From Tychonema bourrellyi FEM_GT703 (GTDB taxonomy: Bacteria; Cyanobacteriota; Cyanobacteriia; Cyanobacteriales; Microcoleaceae), in NCBI RefSeq assembly GCF_002412335.2, contig NZ_NXIB02000065.1, forward strand, positions 1 to 32,659: DNA of 32,659 nt. The letters run 5' to 3'. The position numbers and the translations under genes were made by a program. Positions 24,111-32,657 of this stretch are shown one piece after another; the stretch's first letter is position 1; the number at the start of each line of letters is the position of its first letter. A model generated the notes under the pieces. The model did not search any database. It saw only the letters and a program-made list of their open reading frames with translations, and was not told the DNA's origin.

Positions 24111-25538
24111 CTAATTGCCCGATCGCACCGTCAAGACTTGTGGCGGTGTCGCATCCGGCGGATACAAGAAATCCACCTGCACCAAACGGCGTTCCCCCGA
24201 CCTCATATTCAAATTCACCAAAGGTTCCCCCTGCTGTCCCCGGCGCTGCACAATGTGCGTATAGCGCGTCACAGTCTTTCCTCGATCATCACTAAACATT
24301 ACCCGCACCGTACCTCGGAAAAATATCCGATTTTCTGGAGGATCATAAAACATTAATCCCCCCGATTCTGTATTTGCCTTAATCGGTGTTTGCATCTTAA
24401 TACTCACAGATTGAGACTCGCGAGATTTATTATAAAGCGGAAAACTTAAACTGTATTGAATCCCGTAATTGCCGTGAGCAAAATAAGCCGTATCTGGATA
24501 GCGAGCTAACATTTTCGCACTTTGAACTTGACCAGTTCCAAAAGTACCAGTATCAGTAGTGCTCAAAGCATAGGAAAATTCTTCGCCACGTTTAGGAATG
24601 CTTAAATAATCGGTTCTTGAACTATCAGTAATTTTAGCTTCCCACTGAGAACCTTCAGCTACCCCAGCTACACGACCATAAATTTTTTGCTCAGGGTTTG
24701 AGCCGATCGCCGTTGGTGCTAAATCTCTCGGCCCTGCTAAACCTTTGGTAGTTAAAATATTTTCCCACTGTTCTAAAGTCGGAGATTGTTCGACTCCTGC
24801 TTGAGTTGTGGGAGCAAACATCGCTAAACTAGCAACATAAACAAAATTGCTACTCGAAACTCGCATTAAAGTCGATCGACCATTAGAAGAAGGCGTGACA
24901 TTCCCCACAGGTATCGGCAAATTCATCAGCATTCGGCTCTGATTGCCCGGAATTTCGATCGCAGCGGGCAAAATGCCTTGTCTGTACCCCCGCAGCACAT
25001 CGCTCGTGATGCGGCTTCCAGGCCCCGCAAACACAGTGCCTAATCGATTTTCTAAGTAGGAAGGCAAATCGACAAACAGAGCATCGGGTTGAGTTAAGTA
25101 ACTTGCTCCTTGCAATACATTCAAAGTAACAGGTTCGGAATTGGGATTGTAGACAATTATGCCTTGAAATAAGGTGCGAGTTTCTGAGCGATTTTTGGCC
25201 TTGGCGATGTGGTGGGCGAAGATGTCAAATCTGCCTTTGAAGGGAAAGTTTAAGTGAGCTGAAGGTACTTGTTTTGCTTCCTGGGGAAATGTGGAGAGCA
25301 AAATGCCTTCGGTTTGTACAACTTCTGGGCTGTTGCTATTAAAAACTGGGATGTTGTCGAGTTGTCCGGGCAAAACGCGCACTTGCTGGGGCTGCATCAC
25401 CGTTTTCAGCGGGCTGCTGCTGGGCTGTGGCGGCAAATCTAGTTCGTTTTCTGGTACAGGTAGTTCTGGCTGGATGATCAGTTGTTGGGCGGGAGGTGTG
25501 GGGATTGTTTGAGCGAGGGGGAAAATTGGCAAAAACAT
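24111..25538 (-). CDS. DUF3370 family protein
   Basis: A cyanobacterial protein of 475 residues with no known biochemical role. The start at 25538 gives MFLPIFPLAQTIPTPPAQQ, a short hydrophobic N-terminus that could be a minimal export signal, followed by a Pro-rich stretch. QPQQVRVLPGQLDNIPVFNS begins the conserved domain, and VFNSNSPEVVQTEGILLSTF is typical of the family as I remember it. The rest is beta-rich with many Ser/Thr/Asn residues, which fits an exported or periplasmic protein. The frame extends upstream to 25679 but would cross a dispersed inverted repeat. It is divergent from surE. Confidence 0.8.
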   Translation of the reverse strand: MFLPIFPLAQTIPTPPAQQLIIQPELPVPENELDLPPQPSSSPLKTVMQPQQVRVLPGQLDNIPVFNSNSPEVVQTEGILLSTFPQEAKQVPSAHLNFPFKGRFDIFAHHIAKAKNRSETRTLFQGIIVYNPNSEPVTLNVLQGASYLTQPDALFVDLPSYLENRLGTVFAGPGSRITSDVLRGYRQGILPAAIEIPGNQSRMLMNLPIPVGNVTPSSNGRSTLMRVSSSNFVYVASLAMFAPTTQAGVEQSPTLEQWENILTTKGLAGPRDLAPTAIGSNPEQKIYGRVAGVAEGSQWEAKITDSSRTDYLSIPKRGEEFSYALSTTDTGTFGTGQVQSAKMLARYPDTAYFAHGNYGIQYSLSFPLYNKSRESQSVSIKMQTPIKANTESGGLMFYDPPENRIFFRGTVRVMFSDDRGKTVTRYTHIVQRRGQQGEPLVNLNMRSGERRLVQVDFLYPPDATPPQVLTVRSGN

Positions 25539-25655
25539 TGCTGTAGGCGCGTTTAACTGAACTTGGATTGATATTTGGTCGCTTACGGGCGATCGACACA
25601 AAACTTTACCACAAGTTGGTGATGTATTCAGGGGATTATACGATCGGGCTTTCAA

Positions 25656-25720
25656 GGGCGGGCAGGATGCCCACCCCACAAAAGAACTTAATGTATTGTG
25701 GAACGGGCATCTTGCCCGTT
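25656..25720. repeat. Inverted repeat (gggcgggcaggatgcccacc type)
   Basis: GGGCGGGCAGGATGCCCACC on the left is roughly complementary to GGAACGGGCATCTTGCCCGT on the right. Each arm is itself partly palindromic. It sits in the divergent DUF3370-surE promoter region. Confidence 0.7.
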
Positions 25721-25779
25721 GCTAAAATTATGCGAGATGTTAAGTTACAGTCCTCAACCCCGACTTCGGCAAATTTTCA

Positions 25780-26457
25780 ATGACCATAATTTTAACCAAC
25801 GACGACGGCATAGATGCACCGGGCATTCAGGCTCTTTTGCAGGCGGTAAGCGGCAAGACAATTATGGTAGCTCCTCAAGGGCAATTGTCCGGCTGTGGGC
25901 ATCAGGTGACGGCTCATAGTCCGATTCATGTCGATCGCCGATCGGAATTTGAATATGCTGTAGGGGGAACACCCGCAGATTGTGTTCGCATCGCTCTCAA
26001 TCACATTTGTCCAAAACCAGATTTAGTTCTTTCGGGGATTAATGCTGGTGGCAATTTAGGCGTTGATGTCTACATTTCCGGTACGGTTGCCGCCGTGCGG
26101 GAAGCAGCAATGCACGGGATTCCCGGCGTGGCGATTTCCCACTGGATAAAAAGGCCTTGGGAAATCGATTGGGAAATCGCGACTCGTTGGACATCGCGGG
26201 TATTGGCGGATTTACTGAATCGCGAAGCTAAGTCTGGGTGTTTCTGGAATGTGAATTTGCCGCATTTAGCACCCGGAAGTGCGGAACCGGAAATTGTGTT
26301 TTGTCGCCCTTCTACTCAGCCTCTACCAATTGAATACCGCCAAGAGGGAGAATACTTTCATTATGTGGGAGAATACGGTAAGCGCGATCGGGCTTTGGGA
26401 ACTGATGTTGATGTCTGTTTTGGCGGTAATATTGCAGTGACAGAGATATCGCTTTGA
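25780..26457 (+). CDS. surE: 5'/3'-nucleotidase SurE
   Basis: A metal-dependent phosphatase of 225 residues. It removes phosphate from nucleoside 5'- and 3'-monophosphates, and sometimes from short polyphosphate, in the cytosol, often with a role in stationary-phase survival. The metal-binding start is TIILTNDDGIDAPG (Asp8, Asp9). GGTPADCVRIAL, LVLSGINAGGNLGVDVYISG and TVAAVREAAMHGIPGVAIS follow in family order. The length is slightly short but complete. It is divergent from the DUF3370 gene. Confidence 0.93.
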   Translation: MTIILTNDDGIDAPGIQALLQAVSGKTIMVAPQGQLSGCGHQVTAHSPIHVDRRSEFEYAVGGTPADCVRIALNHICPKPDLVLSGINAGGNLGVDVYISGTVAAVREAAMHGIPGVAISHWIKRPWEIDWEIATRWTSRVLADLLNREAKSGCFWNVNLPHLAPGSAEPEIVFCRPSTQPLPIEYRQEGEYFHYVGEYGKRDRALGTDVDVCFGGNIAVTEISL

Positions 26458-26770
26458 TGAATTTGGGCGATCGAACCATGTTTTTAGCATTGTTTGACCA
26501 AAAAAGCGTAAAGCGATCGGCTCATCAAAACTTAGATATTTATACTTACCGCGATCGCTCCTCCTTCAAAGTATTGTTACCAAAATGTTCATAAAAAATC
26601 ATCAAACATCACATATAGCAATCCTAAATCAGTTGTGTAATTGTTGTAGGGGCAATCCCCCCGTGGTTGCCCCTAATTCTTCAAAGTGCGATCGCGATCA
26701 CTGCATTAGATCTAAAATTTAGATATAATTTTTATTATAAAGACTGAATATTTCTAGATAAATTTTAGCT
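26458..26770. other. Intergenic region with a solo element end
   Basis: These 313 bp hold no supportable gene. They contain HIP1-like sites, the truncated TATAGCAATCC element at 26614-26676 and an A/T-rich stretch before the pentapeptide gene. TATAAT at 26724-26729 could be its -10 box, but no convincing -35 box is seen. Confidence 0.55.
26614..26676. mobile_element. TATAGCAATCC element, copy E (left part only)
   Basis: TATAGCAATCCTAAATCAG followed by tgtaggggcaatcc and ccccgtggttgcccct. It has the same end and interior as copy D, but the inverted right end is missing. Confidence 0.75.
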
Positions 26771-27691
26771 ATGGAGAACCAGACTTCTATGGAAGTAACC
26801 GAGCTGCTCAAAGAATACGAAAATGGAAACAGAGACTTTGCAGGCGTCAACCTCAGCGGAGCCAACCTCAGCGGAGCCATCTTGGTTGGAATCAACCTTT
26901 CAAAGGCTAACCTGTCGTCCGCTAACTTGAGTCGGGCTTATCTCACCAAAGCACAACTCAACGGCGCTAACCTTCACAGGGCAAATCTCAGTTTTGCCAA
27001 AATGAGCGAAGTCAGACTAGCAGATGCCGAGATGACGAAAACCAATCTCAGCGGAGCTTTCCTAGTCAAGGCAAAACTGCCCAGAGCCAAGCTGAGCGGC
27101 GCTGGGCTCATCGGTAGCAACCTGCACAGCGCCATCCTCTGGAGCGCCAATTTGTGTAATGCTGACCTGCAATTCATCAACCTGCGGGGCGCGAACCTCA
27201 CCGGAGCCAACCTCAACTGGGCAAACTTAAGTGGGGCAAAACTCAGTGGTGCGATGCTCTTTGGCGCCCAACTCACAGGCATCTGTCTCCGAAAAGCATA
27301 CCTCAACGGCATCGATTTGAGCGGCACGGATCTCAATGGTGTCAACCTCAGCGAAGCAAAACTCAACGGTGTCAACTTAGAAGGCTCAAACTTGGTAGCG
27401 GCCAATCTCAGCGGAGCTCAGTTGCGGAATGTCAAGTTGACGGGAGCAAATTTAACCAGGGCGAATCTGACGGGAGTTTCTTTGGTGCAAGCAAACCTCG
27501 ATTGGGCCAGGCTGTGCTACGCCGACTTGAGTGAAGCCGACTTGAGGGAAGCAACCTTAATGGGAGCCAACTTGGAGGGTACTCTGTTAGCGAGAGCAAC
27601 ATTGTCGGAATCTGTGAGTCGCTATTTCTGCTTAACTGTGGCGGGCGCTGTCGCAGCTTGGCAAACGGAAACAATCACTGCCACTGGTTGA
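26771..27691 (+). CDS. Pentapeptide-repeat protein
   Basis: A 306-residue protein built almost wholly of A(D/N)LxX pentapeptides from about residue 22 to 280 (for example GVNLSGANLSGAILVG and ANLTGANLNWANLSGAKLSG), roughly 50 repeats. They should form a four-sided right-handed beta helix. There is no signal peptide or membrane span. A short N-terminal helix (MEVTELLKEYENG) and a hydrophobic C-terminal tail (RYFCLTVAGAVAAW) cap it. Functions in the family vary, from DNA-gyrase mimicry to transport partners, and none can be assigned here. Such proteins are abundant in cyanobacteria. It converges on the H-NOX kinase cluster with 29 bp between stops. Confidence 0.9.
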   Translation: MENQTSMEVTELLKEYENGNRDFAGVNLSGANLSGAILVGINLSKANLSSANLSRAYLTKAQLNGANLHRANLSFAKMSEVRLADAEMTKTNLSGAFLVKAKLPRAKLSGAGLIGSNLHSAILWSANLCNADLQFINLRGANLTGANLNWANLSGAKLSGAMLFGAQLTGICLRKAYLNGIDLSGTDLNGVNLSEAKLNGVNLEGSNLVAANLSGAQLRNVKLTGANLTRANLTGVSLVQANLDWARLCYADLSEADLREATLMGANLEGTLLARATLSESVSRYFCLTVAGAVAAWQTETITATG

Positions 27692-27714
27692 GGTGAATTA
27701 GTTACTTGACAGTT

Positions 27715-28268
27715 TTAAATTTAGAGCGAAATCTCGATCGCAAATTTCGTTCCCTCCCCTATTGCAGAAACACAGCTTAACTTACCCCCGTGCTTTTCCA
27801 CCACAATCGCATAACTAATTGACAATCCCAAACCTGTACCCTTTCCCACCAGCTTCGTCGTAAAAAATGGATCGAATATCTTATCAATCACCGACTGTTC
27901 CATACCCAAACCATTGTCAGCAATACTCACTACCAAATTCCGATCATCATTGACTAAAGTCCGAATAATAATGATGGGTTCTTTGTTCCAGTCAGCACAA
28001 TTTTTCTGTGCATCCCGCAAAGCATCTATGCCATTACTGATAATATTCATAAACACCTGATTAATTGCCGATGCGTAGCACTTGACTAAAGGCAATTCAC
28101 CATATTGTTTAATCACTTGAATCTCTGGATCTTCACCATTAGCTTTCAAGAGATGCTGCAAAATCAACAAAGTGCTATCAATTCCAGAATGAATATCTAC
28201 AGGTTTGATTTCCGCTTCATCGTGGCGCGAGAAGTTTCTCAGAGAATTAACTATTTTGCGAATGCGTT
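27715..28268. repeat. 554-bp near-identical tract, copy 1
   Basis: Matches 29927-30480 without gaps and with two substitutions by eye (near 27729 and 28247). It covers the last about 182 codons of the HNOBA kinase plus a few bases past the stop. Identity ends sharply on both sides. Confidence 0.95.
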
Positions 28269-29112
28269 CACTGCCAATTTTGATAGAATTAAGAATTTTA
28301 GGAAGATCGTTTTCTAAAAAAATGAGATCGATTATAGTGGCTTCTGCTTCAATTTCACATGATGGCTGCGGATAGTATTTTTGATAAAGGTGTAATAAAC
28401 TTATTAGATTTTCCACATACTCTTGCAGGTATTTCAAGTTACCATGAATAAAGTTAACTGGATTATTAATTTCATGGGCAATTCCTGCAACTAACAAGCC
28501 TAAACTTGACATCTTCTCTGCTTGAATTAGCTGTGATTGCGTTTCCTGAAGTTCACTCAATGCTTGCTTTAAATGTTGTGCTTGAATTTGGGATAAAGAG
28601 GTCAGTTCTTTCTGAACCTCTAGAGATGCTTGAAGCTGAATTTTCTGCTTAGTTAATTCTTCTGTAAGGCTTTGAACTTCCCGAATTGCTGTTTGGCTAG
28701 TTTGTTGCAAAAACAAAAAATCGGGAGTCAAATCGTGAATTGCAAAGTCTTTCAACTTAACCGCTAATTTCGATAGTAGGCTTGAGTCGGGAGTCCATAC
28801 AGAGCAGATAAAGAGGATCACCTGATCCTCTTTCAGAGCGACCATTTGCCCCTTTAATCGTAGAGAGTTATGTCGGGATTCCAGAATAAATAACGATTTC
28901 AGTTTTTTCTGAATCGTCAAAAAGTTAAATTCAATCGCTGGCTGATGAATTTGAAAATGTCGATCTATCGGTTCACCTAATAATAGTATTTGATGAGTCC
29001 GTTGCAGTACCTCCCCAATTTGGACAATTTCCAGATTGTGATTAAATCCTATATGAAATGGAAATACATCGCAAAACATCTGGGGATTCAGTGTATAAAG
29101 CGGCTTAGCCAT
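27721..29112 (-). CDS. H-NOX-associated (HNOBA) histidine kinase
   Basis: A soluble sensor kinase of 463 residues. The N-terminal 130 residues (VFPFHIGFNHNLEIVQIGEV, then LLGEPIDRHFQIHQP) fit the HNOBA domain, which partners H-NOX sensors. A coiled coil (about 135-200) joins it to the HisKA domain with phospho-acceptor His213 in GIAHEINNPVNF. The HATPase follows with the N box (FMNIISNGIDAL), G1 (VSIADNGLGM) and GKGTGLGLSIS. It lies 26 nt after the H-NOX gene on the same strand, so H-NOX probably controls its autophosphorylation in response to NO. No response regulator is adjacent. Its ATPase half is almost identical in DNA to that of the kinase at 29933. Confidence 0.9.
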   Translation of the reverse strand: MAKPLYTLNPQMFCDVFPFHIGFNHNLEIVQIGEVLQRTHQILLLGEPIDRHFQIHQPAIEFNFLTIQKKLKSLFILESRHNSLRLKGQMVALKEDQVILFICSVWTPDSSLLSKLAVKLKDFAIHDLTPDFLFLQQTSQTAIREVQSLTEELTKQKIQLQASLEVQKELTSLSQIQAQHLKQALSELQETQSQLIQAEKMSSLGLLVAGIAHEINNPVNFIHGNLKYLQEYVENLISLLHLYQKYYPQPSCEIEAEATIIDLIFLENDLPKILNSIKIGSERIRKIVNSLRNFSRHDEAEIKPVDIHSGIDSTLLILQHLLKANGEDPEIQVIKQYGELPLVKCYASAINQVFMNIISNGIDALRDAQKNCADWNKEPIIIIRTLVNDDRNLVVSIADNGLGMEQSVIDKIFDPFFTTKLVGKGTGLGLSISYAIVVEKHGGKLSCVSAIGEGTKFAIEISL

Positions 29113-29138
29113 GAATCATTTACAGATACATTTATAGT

Positions 29139-29690
29139 CTATTCTGATCTGTACTCGATCCGAAATGTGTCACGATCGAATCCTGCTTCACGGGATTGAG
29201 TTTGTGTGATATCAACTTCTGTCTCGAAGCGATCGCCCAAACCTTTGACTAACCCGATTACCATTGGTGCCAGACCTTCCCGTGTAGAGCTATAATGCAG
29301 CTCTATCACATTTTCGGCAACTTCTGTAGATTCAAAAGATGGTGGTCGCAACTTAGGGAATTGTACCCCAATCCGAGTATGCAAATCATCTAGATTTTCG
29401 AGAAATTCGGGTAATGTATCTCCAGCCATATCTAGTATTTCTTGATAACCCGCAGTAGCAGTAAATTTAACCCAGTATTCGCCAAATGCCTGCATAATTT
29501 CTGCACCCGATAAGCCCAGCACTTGACTAGCAGATTTTACTAAACGATGAGTTAAATCATCAGGATAAGATTCTAAAATGAGAAATTGCTCGTCTAGGAC
29601 TTGCGCGTTCTGCTTAATTTTTCCCCAAGTAGCTTCATCAAAATGCTCGCATACCATGTCTTGAATCGCACGATTAATTAAACCATACAT
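29139..29690 (-). CDS. H-NOX heme protein (nitric-oxide sensor)
   Basis: A cytosolic heme sensor of 183 residues in the bacterial H-NOX family. The proximal heme ligand is His104 in NLDDLHTRIGVQFP, the heme-bending proline lies in KLRPPSFE, and the propionate-binding YxSxR is Tyr133-Ser135-Arg137 in LHYSSTREGLAPM. I see no tyrosine just after this motif, where O2-binding family members as I recall carry one. NO selectivity is therefore inferred. ATG 29690 is preferred over GTG 29705 because GGAGG lies 8 nt before it. It is followed by its HNOBA kinase (26 nt) and preceded by a transmembrane kinase, all in one direction. Confidence 0.93.
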   Translation of the reverse strand: MYGLINRAIQDMVCEHFDEATWGKIKQNAQVLDEQFLILESYPDDLTHRLVKSASQVLGLSGAEIMQAFGEYWVKFTATAGYQEILDMAGDTLPEFLENLDDLHTRIGVQFPKLRPPSFESTEVAENVIELHYSSTREGLAPMVIGLVKGLGDRFETEVDITQTQSREAGFDRDTFRIEYRSE

Positions 29691-29932
29691 TTCGACTACC
29701 TCCACTAATACTGATAATTTACTTTTATCGCTCAGAACTAAATTAATTTAAATTTAATTTCTTGACGGTAGAATTTACCTTGAGCGAAATTTCATGTATC
29801 ATATCACAATTTTAGGCTAAGTAAAGTGGGCAGAGTTACTTTTTAGGAGGTGTTGAGTTGAGTAGCGATCGCCCAACCGACAAGGAATTTTCAGTTTGAT
29901 TAGGTTGAGTTACTTACTTTACAGCATTAAAT
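29691..29932 (-). promoter_or_regulatory. Leader between the membrane kinase and H-NOX
   Basis: A 242-bp A/T-rich gap, long enough for a separate H-NOX promoter. It contains the GGAGG ribosome-binding site of H-NOX at 29699-29703 and one gcgatcgc site. No hairpin terminator is obvious. Confidence 0.4.
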
Positions 29933-30480
29933 TTAGAGCGGAATCTCGATCGCAAATTTCGTTCCCTCCCCTATTGCAGAAACACAGCTTAACTTACCCC
30001 CGTGCTTTTCCACCACAATCGCATAACTAATTGACAATCCCAAACCTGTACCCTTTCCCACCAGCTTCGTCGTAAAAAATGGATCGAATATCTTATCAAT
30101 CACCGACTGTTCCATACCCAAACCATTGTCAGCAATACTCACTACCAAATTCCGATCATCATTGACTAAAGTCCGAATAATAATGATGGGTTCTTTGTTC
30201 CAGTCAGCACAATTTTTCTGTGCATCCCGCAAAGCATCTATGCCATTACTGATAATATTCATAAACACCTGATTAATTGCCGATGCGTAGCACTTGACTA
30301 AAGGCAATTCACCATATTGTTTAATCACTTGAATCTCTGGATCTTCACCATTAGCTTTCAAGAGATGCTGCAAAATCAACAAAGTGCTATCAATTCCAGA
30401 ATGAATATCTACAGGTTTGATTTCCGCTTCATCGTGGCGCGAGAAGTTTCTCAGAGAACTAACTATTTTGCGAATGCGTT
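29927..30480. repeat. 554-bp near-identical tract, copy 2
   Basis: The partner of 27715-28268. It encodes residues about 577-758 of the transmembrane kinase. The two differences give Ser/Pro next to the C-terminus and Asn/Ser in the KIV(N/S)SLRNFS segment. Confidence 0.95.
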
Positions 30481-32209
30481 GGCTCCCCATCTGCATCGAA
30501 TCTAACATTTTTGGTAAGTCTTTGATCATAAATTCTAAGTCAATCTCTTCCACTTTAGATTCAATTTCTGGTCTGGGTTGCGGATAAAGTTTTCTGTATA
30601 AATCAATCAATTCAATTAAAGATATAACAGATTCACTGGCATGGTTGAGATTGCCGTGAATAAAGTTAACTGGATTGTTGATTTCGTGAGAAATTCCGGC
30701 AACTAAGTGTCCCAAACTAGACATTTTTTCAGTTTGAATCAGTTGGGATTGAGTAGAGTAAAGTTTTTGTAAAGTTGCTTCTAACTGAGTTGCTTTTTCT
30801 TGCGCTAGATGTCGGCGATTGATTTCTGCTTCTTTAATCGCTGCTTCAGAAGCTACTAACTTAATCAAATTTTGTTCAATGGAAGTTGCCATTTGATTTA
30901 ATTCACGAGTCAGGATGCCAATTTCATCGCGGCGATTACTTAACTTCAGTCGCACTCCCTGCTTTCCTTGTGCTACTTGCTGAGCAAATTCCGTGAGACG
31001 GCGCAGAGGATAAGAAAATGTCTTTGCTGCTATCAACCCAACACCAACAGCTAATATTAAAATACTAATTCCCACAGTGTAACCTGTTAAAGCCAGTTTC
31101 ATCAACACTTCTCTTACCTGAACTTCTGAATCGGCAACAGAGTACATACCAATCGGTTTGGTAGGGATATTTAGTTGATGCTCGTAGTTATAAATAGGAG
31201 CATAAGCAGTCATATAATTTTGACCAGCGATGTTAGTATTTCCCAGAAATATTTGCTCTCGATCGAGCACCGCTTCAGCAACTTCACTTGCAGCCCTGGT
31301 GCCAATCGCTCTAGTCTTTTCATCAGGATAAGGAACATTGGTACTAACTCGCCAGTCTTTAGCAAATATAGTCACTGTGGTCGCGCCAGAAATTTTCCTT
31401 ACAGTGTCAACAATTTGATAATTGCGGTTTAGGAGTGTACCAACAATGGTACTGCCAATAACTTTTCCTTCTCGCTTTATGGGATAAACAACAATTATCC
31501 CTAATCCAATTTTACCTTTATTAATATTGTAAATTCCAGCAGAAACTGGTTGTTTATTTATGGGTAATCCTTGGATTTTTTGAAACCGTTCACCAATATC
31601 TGCCTGACGATCGATACCCAGATGTTGCAACAAATCGTAATTTAATAACTCTAAGCCAGATAAAATTTTTCCTTGTTGAAGAGCATAATTTACGATCGGC
31701 AAAGTACCCATTTCAATTTTCTTAGGCTGGGCAACTGCACGATACACTAAAGATGGTGGTGCTTCTTCCTGGGATGGTAATTGTGGATAGCGATCGAAGT
31801 CATCTTTTAGTATTTGAATATTTTGAGCAATTGTTTTTCCCTGAGCATCAGTCAGGATATAGAAACTACATTCAAAGGAAATTTTGATCGGATTATTAAT
31901 AATTTCTTGTAGGATATCTGATTGCTGGTCAACTGCCACAGGATCATTGAGATCGATATTAGTATTTCCTACGATTTCTGCTAAACTTATAGCAATATGT
32001 GCATGAAATTGTTCAACTTGTTTGACTTGCCACTCTAAGATTCCTAAACTTTGTTGTAGAGTATCTTGCATCCTCTGAACTAAATGCTTTTCTGCTAAAT
32101 TAAGAATATTGTGAATTACTAAAATAGTTGGTAAAACTACACAACTCACGATCAAAATAGATAACTTAGTACGAAAACTATAGTTTGACCAAAGCTTTGC
32201 TATTAACAT
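29933..32209 (-). CDS. Transmembrane sensor histidine kinase (Cache-like, HAMP)
   Basis: A membrane kinase of 758 residues. A first span (about 13-32, LSILIVSCVVLPTILVI) and a second (about 370-395, VGISILILAVGVGLIAA) enclose a large outer sensor domain that looks Cache-like. A HAMP domain follows (RRLTEFAQQVAQGKQGVRLK), then a coiled coil. The HisKA box has His508 in GISHEINNPVNF, and the HATPase domain ends the protein. The ligand is unknown. ATG 32209 directly abuts AAGGAG; a second GGAG 8 nt upstream is the more usable site. Its last 182 codons are a near-copy of those in the HNOBA kinase, while its dimerisation domain differs. Confidence 0.9.
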   Translation of the reverse strand: MLIAKLWSNYSFRTKLSILIVSCVVLPTILVIHNILNLAEKHLVQRMQDTLQQSLGILEWQVKQVEQFHAHIAISLAEIVGNTNIDLNDPVAVDQQSDILQEIINNPIKISFECSFYILTDAQGKTIAQNIQILKDDFDRYPQLPSQEEAPPSLVYRAVAQPKKIEMGTLPIVNYALQQGKILSGLELLNYDLLQHLGIDRQADIGERFQKIQGLPINKQPVSAGIYNINKGKIGLGIIVVYPIKREGKVIGSTIVGTLLNRNYQIVDTVRKISGATTVTIFAKDWRVSTNVPYPDEKTRAIGTRAASEVAEAVLDREQIFLGNTNIAGQNYMTAYAPIYNYEHQLNIPTKPIGMYSVADSEVQVREVLMKLALTGYTVGISILILAVGVGLIAAKTFSYPLRRLTEFAQQVAQGKQGVRLKLSNRRDEIGILTRELNQMATSIEQNLIKLVASEAAIKEAEINRRHLAQEKATQLEATLQKLYSTQSQLIQTEKMSSLGHLVAGISHEINNPVNFIHGNLNHASESVISLIELIDLYRKLYPQPRPEIESKVEEIDLEFMIKDLPKMLDSMQMGSQRIRKIVSSLRNFSRHDEAEIKPVDIHSGIDSTLLILQHLLKANGEDPEIQVIKQYGELPLVKCYASAINQVFMNIISNGIDALRDAQKNCADWNKEPIIIIRTLVNDDRNLVVSIADNGLGMEQSVIDKIFDPFFTTKLVGKGTGLGLSISYAIVVEKHGGKLSCVSAIGEGTKFAIEIPL

Positions 32210-32292
32210 CTCCTTAACTCCAATTTTTTTTAAATGTCGTACAGAGTACAGATTTCATTGTACTTTGGGTTTAGCACTGCATATAGGTTAAA

Positions 32293-32337
32293 TTTTAATA
32301 TCCTGTTTTAGGAGTATCCCAAAACAGGATATTAAAA
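32293..32337 (-). terminator. Perfect 17-bp hairpin, likely terminator of the 38-residue gene
   Basis: TTTTAATATCCTGTTTT and its exact complement flank an 11-nt loop. A/T-rich ends give a U-tail in either direction. It lies 68 nt after the small minus-strand gene and 84 nt upstream of the kinase start. Confidence 0.65.
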
Positions 32338-32405
32338 GTTCTTAAAAGCTGAGTGTAAAAAAACTTGAACAAAATACATTGCAATTCCGAGAGTGGCTGC
32401 TATCT

Positions 32406-32522
32406 CTACTTGCGGCCCTCGGTGCTACCATAATTTTTGTTGTCATCCTTCGGCTTAGCAACACCATCAGGTTGTTTCTTTGGCTTTTTGACTTCTTTGT
32501 TGCTTTTTCTCTCTTTTGACAT
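32406..32522 (-). CDS. Small lysine-rich protein, 38 aa
   Basis: A short gene easily missed. It starts MSKERKSNKEVKKPKK and ends DDNKNYGSTEGRK. A GAGGA ribosome-binding site lies 6 nt before the ATG. Small basic proteins beginning MSKERKSNKE occur widely in bacteria as uncharacterised proteins, as I recall, which supports it being real. With about one third Lys/Arg it is probably disordered and could bind nucleic acid (inference). A perfect hairpin follows it. Confidence 0.7.
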   Translation of the reverse strand: MSKERKSNKEVKKPKKQPDGVAKPKDDNKNYGSTEGRK

Positions 32523-32553
32523 AATGATTCCTCAATTTTCAGTAATTATAACA

Positions 32554-32657
32554 TATAGCAATCCTAAATCATTTGTGAATTTCTTACTCCCTCCCTTTAA
32601 TAAGGGGAGGGTTGGGGTGGGGTAAAAAACCTTACGACTCCTGCAAGGACTGCTATA
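32554..32657. mobile_element. TATAGCAATCC element, copy C (104 bp)
   Basis: Bounded by TATAGCAATCCTAAATC and GGACTGCTATA. The interior ccctccctttaataagggg is followed by ggttggggtggggtaaaaa. It is the inverse-orientation twin of copy B and the same length, and lies 32 bp upstream of the 38-residue gene. Confidence 0.85.

Noticed and set aside
25539-25679. N-terminal extension of the DUF3370 protein
   Set aside because: The extra 47 residues run through the inverted-repeat region and lack family resemblance. ATG 25538 gives the expected hydrophobic start.
26478-26594. Short plus-strand frame (38 codons) after surE
   Set aside because: It has no ribosome-binding site, contains HIP1-type sequence and shows no recognisable protein pattern.
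32437-32625. Plus-strand 62-residue open frame at the right end
   Set aside because: It is antisense to the small lysine-rich gene and continues into a repeat element; the minus-strand frame has the better ribosome-binding site.
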